From Tannerellaceae bacterium (lineage in GTDB: Bacteria > Bacteroidota > Bacteroidia > Bacteroidales > Tannerellaceae), in assembly GCA_031280645.1 (NCBI GenBank), contig JAITGL010000017.1:1-34331 (forward strand): a stretch of 34,331 nucleotides of DNA, in the 5' to 3' direction. A program made the translations under genes and the position numbers. Position 1 is the stretch's first letter. Every line of letters starts with the position of its first letter. Below the pieces are notes generated by a model. That model worked only from the letters and a program-made list of their open reading frames with translations. It made no database searches and was not told the DNA's origin. Positions 1 to 7,487 of this stretch are shown here, piece by piece.

Positions 1-251
1 TCGGCCAGCTTGAGCCCGGTGGGATAGGTGATTTCGTACTCGCTAACGTCCGGCCACATGTCTATGCGCACCTTGGTTTCGTCGGGATACATAATGCCGT
101 CGGCCGGAGCGCGGAACCACCCCTGGTATCCGGCCATAATCAAGCCCTTGTAGCTTGGATAGAGAGTGTTTTTGGAATGTTTGTTCGTTTGGGCCGTCGC
201 TGTGGCGGCAACGAGCGCAATGGCGCAGATAATTAAAAACTGTTTTTTCAT
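1..251 (-). CDS. Secreted glycoside hydrolase (GH71/GH99-like), N-terminal part
   Basis: The first 83 residues of a protein that runs off the left edge. It opens with a signal peptide (MKKQFLIICAIALVAATATA, likely cut before QTNKHSK), so the product is exported. Residues about 40-46 read AGYQGWF, and a later stretch reads DMWPDVSEY. From memory, this pair of motifs is typical of the GH71/GH99-like hydrolases common in Bacteroidota, which act on complex polysaccharides. The substrate cannot be read from this fragment. The ATG at 251 is chosen because the signal peptide follows directly. A possible -7 element lies about 80 bp upstream at 332-339. The gene points away from the mla genes, with the first repeat array between them. 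Family assignment is fairly secure; enzymatic specificity is not. Confidence 0.7.
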   Translation of the reverse strand, partial: MKKQFLIICAIALVAATATAQTNKHSKNTLYPSYKGLIMAGYQGWFRAPADGIMYPDETKVRIDMWPDVSEYEITYPTGLKLA

Positions 252-331
252 TTTTGCAATTCGTGTGTTATAAGTTAATGAACAATAGCTCCGTATCGTG
301 TCCGTACTTATCCCGGCCGATGCGGGCGGGG

Positions 332-339
332 CAAATATA
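332..339 (-). promoter_or_regulatory. Possible -7 promoter element for the glycosidase gene
   Basis: On the minus strand these bases read TATATTTG, a perfect match to the Bacteroidota -7 consensus TAnnTTTG. I see no TTG at the expected 19-21 bp further upstream, so only half of the promoter is supported. Confidence 0.4.
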
Positions 340-380
340 AGCGATTGCCTCCATACCTGAAAGCGGATTGAGAAGGATGA

Positions 381-1097
381 ATTAAGTTGTTAAACGCCCT
401 GACTTTTCCCCGGCAAGCCCATTTAAGGGCTTAAACGGCCTGAATTAATTTCCGGATGCCATCTAAGGGCTTAAACGGCCTGAATCAATTTCCGGATGCC
501 CATTTAAGGACTTAAACGGGACGAATCAATTTCCGGATGCCCATCTAAGGACTTAAACGGGATGAATCAATTTCCGGATGCCCATTTAAGGGCTTAAACG
601 GCCTGAATTAATTTCCGGATGCCCATTTAAGGGCTTAAACGGGACGAATCAATTTCCGGATGCCCATCTAAGGGCTTAAACGGCCTGAATTAATTTCCGG
701 ATGCCCATTTAAGGACTTAAACGGGACGAATCAATTTCCGGATGCCCATTTAAGGGCTTAAACGGGATGAATTAATTTCCGGCAAGCCATCTAAGGACTT
801 AAACGGCTTGATTTTTTTTCCGGACAAGGATTTTAAGTCCTCAAATTTTACCAATCCATTTCAGATTATACAATTTAAGCCCTTAAATGGCCTGATTTTT
901 TTCCGGACATGAGATTTAAGCCCTCAAACTTTACCAATCCATTTCGGATTATACAATTTAAGCCCTTAGATGGCTTGATTTTTTTTCCGGACACGAGATT
1001 TAAGCCCTCAAATTTTACCGATCCATTTCGGATTATACAATTTAAGCCCTTAGATGGCTTGCCGGAAAAAAAATCAGGCCGTTTAAGGGCTTAAACG
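381..1097. repeat. 41-bp tandem repeat array A (18 units)
   Basis: Eighteen units start at about 381, 421, 461, 502, 543, 584, 625, 666, 707, 748, 789, 831, 873, 914, 956, 998, 1040 and 1081, so the step is 40-42 bp throughout. The first (381) is degenerate. Units 2-10 read as core TTTAAGGGCTTAAAC (or TCTAAGGACTTAAAC), then GGCCTGAATTAATTT or GGGACGAATCAATTT, then CCGGATGCCCA. From 831 on the core becomes TTTAAGCCCTTARAT or TTTAAGCCCTCAAA, and units alternate in two types, giving an 83-84 bp dimer. The core has palindromic arms, TTTAAG-NN-CTTAAA. The array fills the gap between the divergent glycosidase and mlaE genes. I see no gene in it. Confidence 0.95.
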
Positions 1098-1161
1098 GGG
1101 TTTTGAGCCTCAAGTTCGGGGGCGGGAATGAGGTTGGCCCCTCATCTTCCCATAATTGAAC

Positions 1162-1169
1162 TATATTTG
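1162..1169 (+). promoter_or_regulatory. Likely -7 promoter element for mlaE-mlaF
   Basis: TATATTTG matches the Bacteroidota -7 consensus and lies 25 bp before the mlaE ATG. The nearest upstream TTG (1134-1136) is 25 bp away, longer than the usual 19-21, so the -33 element is unclear. Confidence 0.5.
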
Positions 1170-1194
1170 CGCCGTAAATATAAAATACATATAT

Positions 1195-1941
1195 ATGAGG
1201 AATGCGTTACACAGATTAGGCGAATACACGCTGCTTATGGGAAAAACATTCACAACGCCTACGCGATGGAGCATGTTTATGAAGCAACTGCTGCGCGAGA
1301 TTTACAAGCTTGGAGCCGATTCGCTATGGATTGTTATCATCATATCGCTTTTTATCGGAACGGTTATCGCGATACAGATATCGCTAAATATCAGCTCGCC
1401 GCTGATCCCGATGTTCACCGTTGGGTACACCACCCGCGAGATTATCCTGCTGGAGTTTTCCTCCTCGATAATGTGCCTTATCCTGGCCGGCAAGGTTGGG
1501 AGCAATATCGCGTCGGAAATAGGCACGATGAGGGTTACGGAGCAGATCGACGCCATGGAAATAATGGGAGTAAACTCGGCCAACTTCCTTATCCTGCCGA
1601 AAATTACGGGACTTATGATTTTTATCCCCGTGCTGGTTGTATTCAGCATGTTTACCGGTATTACGGGCGGAATGGCGGCCAGCTACGCCGACATTAACGG
1701 GATGACGCCGTCGTCGTTTATATACGGGATGCAGTTTTATTTTAATGCTTACCATATTACATACTCGGTTATAAAATCGGTGGTTTACGCCTTTATTATC
1801 GCCTCTATATCGTCGTACTTCGGATATAATGTTCGCGGAGGAGCCCTGGCGGTGGGTAAGGCCAGCACCAACTCGGTTGTGATGAGCAGCGTTATGATAC
1901 TCTTGGCCGACGTTATTTTAACCCACATTATGCTCACATAA
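1195..1941 (+). CDS. mlaE: MlaE-type ABC transporter permease
   Basis: A 248-residue inner-membrane permease of the MlaE/YrbE/Ttg2B family, which moves phospholipids between inner and outer membrane together with an MlaF ATPase. Hydrophobic segments cover roughly residues 35-60 (LWIVIIISLFIGTVIAIQ), 85-105, 140-165 and 195-247. Conserved MlaE traits include the stretch GTMRVTEQIDAMEIMG, which the family uses to couple to the ATPase, followed by NSANFLILPKITG. Length is normal for the family. The ATG at 1195 is preferred over a TTG at 1156, because that one overlaps the probable -7 promoter box and adds residues the family lacks. The mlaF gene follows after 5 bp, so the two are co-transcribed. 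No MlaD substrate-binding partner gene is next to them. Confidence 0.93.
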   Translation: MRNALHRLGEYTLLMGKTFTTPTRWSMFMKQLLREIYKLGADSLWIVIIISLFIGTVIAIQISLNISSPLIPMFTVGYTTREIILLEFSSSIMCLILAGKVGSNIASEIGTMRVTEQIDAMEIMGVNSANFLILPKITGLMIFIPVLVVFSMFTGITGGMAASYADINGMTPSSFIYGMQFYFNAYHITYSVIKSVVYAFIIASISSYFGYNVRGGALAVGKASTNSVVMSSVMILLADVILTHIMLT

Positions 1942-1946
1942 AAGCT

Positions 1947-2708
1947 ATGGTAGAAGTAAAAAACATAAGCAAATCGTTCGACGGCAGGCCGGTTCTTAAC
2001 AACGTAAGCGCCGTGTTTGAGAGCGGCAAAACCAACCTCATTATCGGGCAAAGCGGATCGGGCAAAACCGTTCTGCTCAAAAGTATAATCGGCTTGCTGA
2101 GGCCCGAATCGGGCGAGGTGCGGTACGACGGCGTTGATATCCTTTCGCTCCGCAAGGGCGACCTCGACCTGCTGCGGCGGCACATGGGCATGCTGTTCCA
2201 GGGCGCGGCCCTGTTCGACAGCATGACGGTTATCGAAAACGTGATGTTCCCGCTCTCGATGATATCGAACGATTCGTATCGCGAGAAGAAAAAGCGGGCG
2301 CAATTTTGCCTCGACCGCGTTAACCTCGGTTCGGCAGGCCATTTGTATCCCTCGGAGATTAGCGGCGGAATGATGAAGCGCGCCGGAATAGCGCGGGCCA
2401 TAGCCCTTAACCCCAAATACCTCCTGTGCGACGAGCCCAATTCGGGCCTCGACCCAAAAACCTCGCTGCTTATCGACGACCTGATAAGCGACATCACCAA
2501 GGAGTACAACATGACCACCATTATCAACACCCACGACATGAACTCGGTGATCAACATCGGCGAAACCATAATTTTCATCCGCGAGGGATCGCTCGAATGG
2601 CGAGGCAGCCGCGAAACGATAATGACCTCGGGCAATGAGGCCCTGAACGACTTTGTATTTGCCTCCGACGCCTTCAAGCAGCTCAAAGAACTAAGAACGG
2701 ATATCTAA
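1947..2708 (+). CDS. mlaF: MlaF-type ABC transporter ATP-binding protein
   Basis: A 253-residue ABC ATPase that would power the MlaE permease encoded just upstream. Walker A is GQSGSGKT near residues 35-42, the Q-loop lies in GMLFQGAALFDSMTV, the signature is SGGMMKRAGIARA, Walker B is LLCDEPNSGLDP, and the switch histidine is in NTHDMNS. The ALFDSMTV stretch after the Q-loop is characteristic of MlaF/Ttg2A rather than of import ATPases. Length is normal. The protein should sit at the cytoplasmic face of the inner membrane. In the established Mla/Ttg2 pathway the complex maintains outer-membrane lipid asymmetry; the direction of transport here cannot be told from sequence. A 61-bp gap separates it from the AraC-type regulator, with no clear terminator. 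Confidence 0.93.
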   Translation: MVEVKNISKSFDGRPVLNNVSAVFESGKTNLIIGQSGSGKTVLLKSIIGLLRPESGEVRYDGVDILSLRKGDLDLLRRHMGMLFQGAALFDSMTVIENVMFPLSMISNDSYREKKKRAQFCLDRVNLGSAGHLYPSEISGGMMKRAGIARAIALNPKYLLCDEPNSGLDPKTSLLIDDLISDITKEYNMTTIINTHDMNSVINIGETIIFIREGSLEWRGSRETIMTSGNEALNDFVFASDAFKQLKELRTDI

Positions 2709-2769
2709 CGGGGGCGGCGCCGGGCTATCCGCGTATTCTTCTTAATTCATAATTCGTCAATTAAAACAA

Positions 2770-3654
2770 ATGGTTCCTTCCATTAAGATAAGCGACTTTA
2801 TCGGCTACCTGTCGGAGAGCGGCAGCCGGCACAACCTCATAACCGTGTCGGAGGTAGATTGCCATATGGTTAACCGGCTGTTAAGCGACGAGGCAAGCCC
2901 TCCTGTGCGCCTCGAAGCCCTGCTTGTCGCCTTGGTCAACGAAGGGAGCATGACGATTGTAATCGACAGCCTGCCGTATACCGTTGAAGCCGGTACGTTC
3001 CTCACCATTGCGCCCGTTCATGTTGTGCAAGCCCATCGCCCCAGCCTCGATTTCAGGGCGCAGCTTTTGGCGGCGAGTTATAAAGATGCGCCCGGAATGA
3101 TGCCCGTTAGGAAGCGCTTCAACCCTATGCACATCATCCGCCGCCCATGCAACCGCCTGAAGCCGCGCGAAATCGAGCGCCTGAGCGCGTCATTCGGGTA
3201 TATACGGTCGCGCATTGGGCTGCGGTCGCATTCATTCAGGCAGGAGGTAATAATTAACGCCTTTGAGGCTTTTTGCCTTGACATTGCCGACATCCTGGCA
3301 GGCATTAACGCCCTTGACCCGCTTATGCCGTTCTCGCGTAAGGAGGAGATACTTCAGCAGTTTATTCAGCTACTTCTCAACAACGTGCGCGAGCGCCACG
3401 CCGTGTCTTTTTACGCCGACAGTCTTTGCATCACTCCGCAGTACCTCTCGCTCGCGCTGAAGGAAATGACGGGCAAATCGGCCAGCCTGTGGATCGACGA
3501 AGCCTTGATATTCGAGGCTCGCGCACTGCTCAAAATGCCCCACATCACCATCCAGCAGATAGCCGACCGCCTTAACTTTTCCAACCAATCAACCTTCGGG
3601 AAATTCTTTAAGAAGAATACAGGTCTTTCTCCGCTGGAGTACCGGAAGAGTTGA
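2770..3654 (+). CDS. AraC-family transcriptional regulator
   Basis: A 294-residue DNA-binding regulator. Residues 1-180 form a poorly conserved sensor part resembling a cupin-like AraC N-terminal domain (for example GSMTIVIDSLPYTVEAGTFLTIAP). The last ~100 residues hold the two helix-turn-helix motifs: SFYADSLCITPQYLSLALKE, then ITIQQIADRLNFSNQSTFGK followed by FFKKNTGLSPLEYRKS, a textbook AraC C-terminal end. Its ligand and targets are not evident. It could be transcribed with mlaEF (gap 61 bp) or alone; no good TAnnTTTG box is visible in the gap. It converges on mutL, with a long hairpin between the two. Family assignment is firm, specific role unknown. Confidence 0.9.
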   Translation: MVPSIKISDFIGYLSESGSRHNLITVSEVDCHMVNRLLSDEASPPVRLEALLVALVNEGSMTIVIDSLPYTVEAGTFLTIAPVHVVQAHRPSLDFRAQLLAASYKDAPGMMPVRKRFNPMHIIRRPCNRLKPREIERLSASFGYIRSRIGLRSHSFRQEVIINAFEAFCLDIADILAGINALDPLMPFSRKEEILQQFIQLLLNNVRERHAVSFYADSLCITPQYLSLALKEMTGKSASLWIDEALIFEARALLKMPHITIQQIADRLNFSNQSTFGKFFKKNTGLSPLEYRKS

Positions 3655-3683
3655 GGGGGTGTGTTGGAGGGTGATTTGTTGTA

Positions 3684-3710
3684 GCGGGGCCATTAATTTA
3701 ATGGCTCCGC
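3684..3710. terminator. Long inverted repeat between convergent araC-type gene and mutL
   Basis: GCGGGGCCATTAA (3684-3696) and TTAATGGCTCCGC (3698-3710) pair over 13 positions with one G-T mismatch and a one-base centre. It sits between the ends of two convergent genes, where a bidirectional terminator is expected. A clean U-run is missing on the plus side, so the termination role is inferred. Confidence 0.5.
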
Positions 3711-3792
3711 CGCATTATAGAGGGGCGAATGGAGAAGTTTCGGCGGTATGCAACGGCCTGTGTTCCGAACTTCCCGGTTCAATCTCCGCTCT

Positions 3793-5595
3793 TCACTGAA
3801 AAATCTTCTCGATGTCGTTATTGGATAATATATGCAAAACGAGCTTACCGTTGGGCGTATATGTCGGCGAGGCGAGGGAGAAGAGAGATGCAACCAAGGC
3901 GTCCATCTCTGCTTCCGACAGCGGCTTGCCGTAGGGGATGGCTGCGGAGCGGGCGAGCGATAGGGCTATGGCGCGGGCTATGTCGGCGGTGGAGCGCTTA
4001 TCGTCGTTGTCGATTGTTTGCTCGATGGTGTTTTTCAGGAGCGCAACGGGGTTATGCTTTTCAAGTCCGGCAGGTATGGCGTTGATGGCCCATGAGTTGG
4101 CGCCCATGGGGCTGAGCTCGAATCCGGCGTGATGGAGGGCGTTGGCTATGGCGTTGAGGGCGTGCTGCTCGGCGGTGGCGAGTTCGATTATTTCGGGGAA
4201 TAATACTCTTTGCGACGCTCCTTTTTGTTGCTTTATGGCGGCGAGGTATTGCTCAAAGAGTATGCAGGTGTGCGCGCGTCGCTGGTCGATCAGCGCGAGG
4301 CCCGACTTGAGGGTGGTCATGATAAATCGGCCTCGGTATTGAATACATGTGTTGGGAATCAGGGCGGATGGATCGTTGGGGGTGAGATCGGGGGTCATGA
4401 TTTGTTGTTTTGTTTTTTCAAAGTTGTCGTACAGGCTTTGCCAGTCGAGGTCGGTTTGCCGTGGAGTGGAGTATGAGGCGGGGTTGAAGGGGTTGTAATC
4501 TTTGTTGACGGAGATGGATGGCATGCCGGCGTTTTTCACGTTTTCGGCGGTATATACAGGGATGTCGATGGCGTCGTCGGTATCGAAATCAATGGAGGGT
4601 ATAGAGCTTGATTTGGCGAGCGATTCGCGTACGATGGCGTGGAGGATTTGCCATATTGCCTGTTCGTTTTCAAATTTAATTTCAGTTTTGGTGGGATGAA
4701 TATTAACGTCGATGCTTGCCGGGTCGACTGAGAAGTATATAAAGTAGTGGGGCATTTCGCCGGCGGGGATCAGGTGTTCGTAGGCGGATAATATGGCTTT
4801 GTGAAACCAAGAGTGCTTCATGTATCGTCCGTTAACAAAGAAGTATTGGAGGGCTTTGGTTTTCTTAGCGGCATCGGGCCTTCCGATAAATCCCGACAGC
4901 GAGGCGAGCGAGGTTTCGATGTTGATGGGTAGTAGCTTGCGGTTTAATCCTTGGCCGTACAGGTTTACGATTCGCTGTTGGGCGCTGGTATCGGGGAGTA
5001 CCAGTATTTCGGTATCGTCGCGATAGAGCGAGAACTTTACTTGTGGATTAACGAGGGCTATTCGCTCAAATTCGTTGAGTATGTGTCGAAATTCGGCGTC
5101 GTTTGATTTAAGGAATCTCCGTCGTGCGGGAACGTTGAAGAATATGTTTTTCACCATAAAGTTGCTGCCCTCGTCGCAGGTATCGACTTGCGACTCCTGT
5201 ACGGTTGATCCGGCGATAATCAGCCGTGCGCCGAGTTCGTTGCCGTGCAGCCGCGTGCGCAGTTCAACTTGTGCAACTGCGGCTATTGATGCGAGGGCTT
5301 CGCCTCTGAAGCCCATTGTATGCAGGTTAAAGAGGTCGGCGGCAGTTTTGATTTTGGAGGTGGCATGTCGTTCAAAGGCCATCCGGGCGTCGGTTATCGA
5401 CATGCCTTTTCCGTTGTCTATTACTTGGATTAGCGTTTTGCCTGCATCTTTGATATAAACCCGGATGGATGTTGCTCCTGCGTCGACAGCGTTTTCAACG
5501 AGTTCTTTTACTACGGATGCTGGCCTTTGTATAACTTCTCCGGCGGCTATTTGATTGGCTATGCTGTCGGGCAGCAGGTGTATTACGTCGCTCAT
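3793..5595 (-). CDS. mutL: DNA mismatch repair protein MutL
   Basis: A 600-residue MutL that links MutS mismatch recognition to strand removal. The N-terminal GHKL ATPase is clear: ELVENAVDAGAT at 31-42, DNGKGM at 60-65 and GFRGEAL at 95-101, then the transducer region with VNIHPTKTEIKF near 297-308. A variable linker (about 330-410) precedes the C-terminal dimerisation domain. The usual endonuclease motif DQHA(X)2E(X)4E reads DQRRAHTCILFE at 437-448, so the His and the first Glu are replaced. The CPHGRP-like element near the end reads TPNGK. Endonuclease activity is therefore doubtful. The start ATG overlaps the stop of the upstream small gene (TGATG), so translation is coupled. It is the last gene of a long minus-strand cluster. 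Confidence 0.97.
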   Translation of the reverse strand: MSDVIHLLPDSIANQIAAGEVIQRPASVVKELVENAVDAGATSIRVYIKDAGKTLIQVIDNGKGMSITDARMAFERHATSKIKTAADLFNLHTMGFRGEALASIAAVAQVELRTRLHGNELGARLIIAGSTVQESQVDTCDEGSNFMVKNIFFNVPARRRFLKSNDAEFRHILNEFERIALVNPQVKFSLYRDDTEILVLPDTSAQQRIVNLYGQGLNRKLLPINIETSLASLSGFIGRPDAAKKTKALQYFFVNGRYMKHSWFHKAILSAYEHLIPAGEMPHYFIYFSVDPASIDVNIHPTKTEIKFENEQAIWQILHAIVRESLAKSSSIPSIDFDTDDAIDIPVYTAENVKNAGMPSISVNKDYNPFNPASYSTPRQTDLDWQSLYDNFEKTKQQIMTPDLTPNDPSALIPNTCIQYRGRFIMTTLKSGLALIDQRRAHTCILFEQYLAAIKQQKGASQRVLFPEIIELATAEQHALNAIANALHHAGFELSPMGANSWAINAIPAGLEKHNPVALLKNTIEQTIDNDDKRSTADIARAIALSLARSAAIPYGKPLSEAEMDALVASLFSLASPTYTPNGKLVLHILSNNDIEKIFQ

Positions 5596-5897
5596 CAGCG
5601 GAAGAAATACCAGAGAATAAGGATAAGGACGGTTGCGAAAAGGATTAGTTTGCCGCTTCTATATCTTCGCGACCGGATGTCGTCGCCCCGGAGAGCGCTT
5701 TTTCGGAGGTGCGTTGTTCCTTCTACGAATTTGCCTTTCACTTGCGGCTTATAGTCTTGCGGTGTGACTTCGAGGCCGATTTCGCGCTTTACTTTGAGCT
5801 TTCTTTCTTCGAGGGCTTCTTTGCGCGGATCGTAATAAATGTACTTGTGGTCGAATTGTTTGGGTTTGCGAACGCTGTAAAAAGGTAGGAGAGCCAT
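5595..5897 (-). CDS. Small conserved-context protein with C-terminal membrane anchor
   Basis: A 100-residue protein I cannot name. It is strongly basic through the middle (for example EERKLKVKREIG and RKSALRGDDIRSRRYRSGK) and ends in one hydrophobic segment, LILFATVLILILWYFF, near residues 84-99. This predicts a cytoplasmic body with a C-terminal tail anchor in the inner membrane. The stop overlaps the mutL start by one base, and the OstA-like gene ends 30 bp upstream, so it belongs to the same transcript. It has no signal peptide and no cysteines. My impression is that a protein like this often precedes mutL in Bacteroidales, but that is memory and unchecked. No function is assigned. Confidence 0.75.
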   Translation of the reverse strand: MALLPFYSVRKPKQFDHKYIYYDPRKEALEERKLKVKREIGLEVTPQDYKPQVKGKFVEGTTHLRKSALRGDDIRSRRYRSGKLILFATVLILILWYFFR

Positions 5898-5927
5898 AAT
5901 TGTTTGGAGATTAAAATTTAGTGAGGT

Positions 5928-7487
5928 TTAGAATATGAATTTATTGCTTCTTCGGGGCGTTTCGCCCGATTTTCTTTCAACTTTGTTGTAGATATCGTCT
6001 TTATTGGCCGGTCGGATATAATCAAACCAGTAAAAGTCTTGCAATGTTTTTTGTTCGGGGAAGAGATCGGGGATTGGGGTGAGGCTTCCTTCGGGCTGTG
6101 GCCATGCTTTTAGTCTGTCGAGCTTGCCGTCTTGCATCCAGATGGTGAGGTATGCGCTTTTTGTGTGGTTTAGTTCAAGCATTTCTCCGTTGTCGATTGG
6201 ATAAAAGATTGATTCGGCGTTGCCGCTAACGTCTACTTGCTTGATGGCGCTGCCCTCGAAATAGGCTACCATGTCGTTCCCTTTTAATTGATTGTAATAG
6301 GTTTCTCCGAGGCGTTGTGTTGCGAATGCGAATTGCTTAACATGGGCGTATTCGGCTGTGCTGTCGTTCATGAATATCATGATTGTATCGCCGTAAAGCT
6401 GGTATGCTTCGTTCCATATAATTGGGTCGCTGAACATGTAAAGGATGGAGTCGCGCATGTTGTATTGTATGGAGTCGCAGGCTCCTTGCAGGTCGGTGCG
6501 GTAATATCGCACGCCGTAATAGGCTTTTATTTCGCGGTATGCAGAGTCGATAGTTTCCATGCGTACGGTGTCGGCATGTAGATATAAGGTGTCACCTTTG
6601 GAGTATTCCATGAAGCATGCGCTGTCTGTGGCGTAGGCAAGTTCGAGGAGTTCGTCGTAGTATCCGTAGTTGCCTTTTAGGGTAACCATCTGTGCGGTAT
6701 CTATGAGGATCATGTTCCCAAATATTTCGTAAAAGGCTTCTTCTTTGTTATAGCTTATGGAGTCGCCGGTAAGGACGTGGTTGCCCGAAAGGACTTGCGA
6801 TCGATCGAGCAGCAGGGATACGCCTGTTGATGTGTTGTACCATCCTCTGGAGGAATAAATGATGCCGCTGTCGGAAATTATCTCGGATGGGCCGAGTATA
6901 GTTGCAATTTTGCTGTCGGTTGTGTAGTGCAGGGTATCGGAGTACAGCGTGAATTGCTTGTTGACAACTTTTACGGAGTCATTGAATACGGCCTGCTTCG
7001 TATCTACTGAGTATCGTCCGAAAATAGAGGAGAGAGTGTTTTCTTCATCAAGGATTGTGCCTCCTGTAAAGTAGTAGCCAACGTTGGTAATTCTGTCATA
7101 ATTGAGGCTATCGGTCAGAAGGGTTACATTGTTGTTAATCATCCTGACGTTATGCCGGAGCTTTCCCTCTTTGGTATTTCCGTTATAATGCAGCCAATCA
7201 CTATAAATAAATAAGGTATCGCCTTGTTCCATCCTTACATTGCCGAAGGCCTCGAACGAGTTGGAGGCATCATAAAGGTAGGCGCTGTCGCAATACATAA
7301 AAGCGCTGTCGTGGCGAAAGGAAACGTTTCCTTTCAGCACCTGAACGTCGGGGTTAATGGCTTTGTTGTAAACCCAATCGTTGGTATGCAAAAGGTAGAT
7401 TGAGTCGCGGGTTTGCGCCGTTGATTCGTAAGTAGCGATCAGGACGAACAGGACGGCGAGTAGTAGGGTTCGCGCTGCGTTATTCAT
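5928..7487 (-). CDS. OstA/LptA-like envelope protein
   Basis: A 519-residue exported protein with a signal peptide (hydrophobic TLLLAVLFVLIATYESTA, cut before QTRDS). The body is a run of short beta-strand repeats of the kind DSAYLYDASNSFEAFGNVRM and DTLFIYSDWLHYNGNTKEG. This is the pattern of the OstA-like domain, which forms the periplasmic beta-jellyroll bridge in lipopolysaccharide transport (LptA and the N-terminus of LptD). Bacteroidota have a long form such as this, so a role in carrying lipopolysaccharide to the outer membrane is likely by family. The start codon overlaps the stop of the upstream foldase gene by the ATGA arrangement. The neighbouring periplasmic foldases fit an outer-membrane assembly cluster. 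Confidence 0.87.
   Translation of the reverse strand: MNNAARTLLLAVLFVLIATYESTAQTRDSIYLLHTNDWVYNKAINPDVQVLKGNVSFRHDSAFMYCDSAYLYDASNSFEAFGNVRMEQGDTLFIYSDWLHYNGNTKEGKLRHNVRMINNNVTLLTDSLNYDRITNVGYYFTGGTILDEENTLSSIFGRYSVDTKQAVFNDSVKVVNKQFTLYSDTLHYTTDSKIATILGPSEIISDSGIIYSSRGWYNTSTGVSLLLDRSQVLSGNHVLTGDSISYNKEEAFYEIFGNMILIDTAQMVTLKGNYGYYDELLELAYATDSACFMEYSKGDTLYLHADTVRMETIDSAYREIKAYYGVRYYRTDLQGACDSIQYNMRDSILYMFSDPIIWNEAYQLYGDTIMIFMNDSTAEYAHVKQFAFATQRLGETYYNQLKGNDMVAYFEGSAIKQVDVSGNAESIFYPIDNGEMLELNHTKSAYLTIWMQDGKLDRLKAWPQPEGSLTPIPDLFPEQKTLQDFYWFDYIRPANKDDIYNKVERKSGETPRRSNKFIF

Noticed and set aside
909..1094. Small open frame inside array A
   Set aside because: It arises from repeat units without stops; unit length is not a multiple of three, and the peptide is a plain translation of two repeat copies.
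381..1097. CRISPR array
   Set aside because: Units are contiguous 41-bp copies with no unique spacers between them, they change body gradually, and no cas genes are nearby. The same holds for arrays B, C and D.
1128..1697. Open frame overlapping mlaE in another frame
   Set aside because: mlaE is clearly the real gene; this frame has no recognisable domain and starts before the promoter box.
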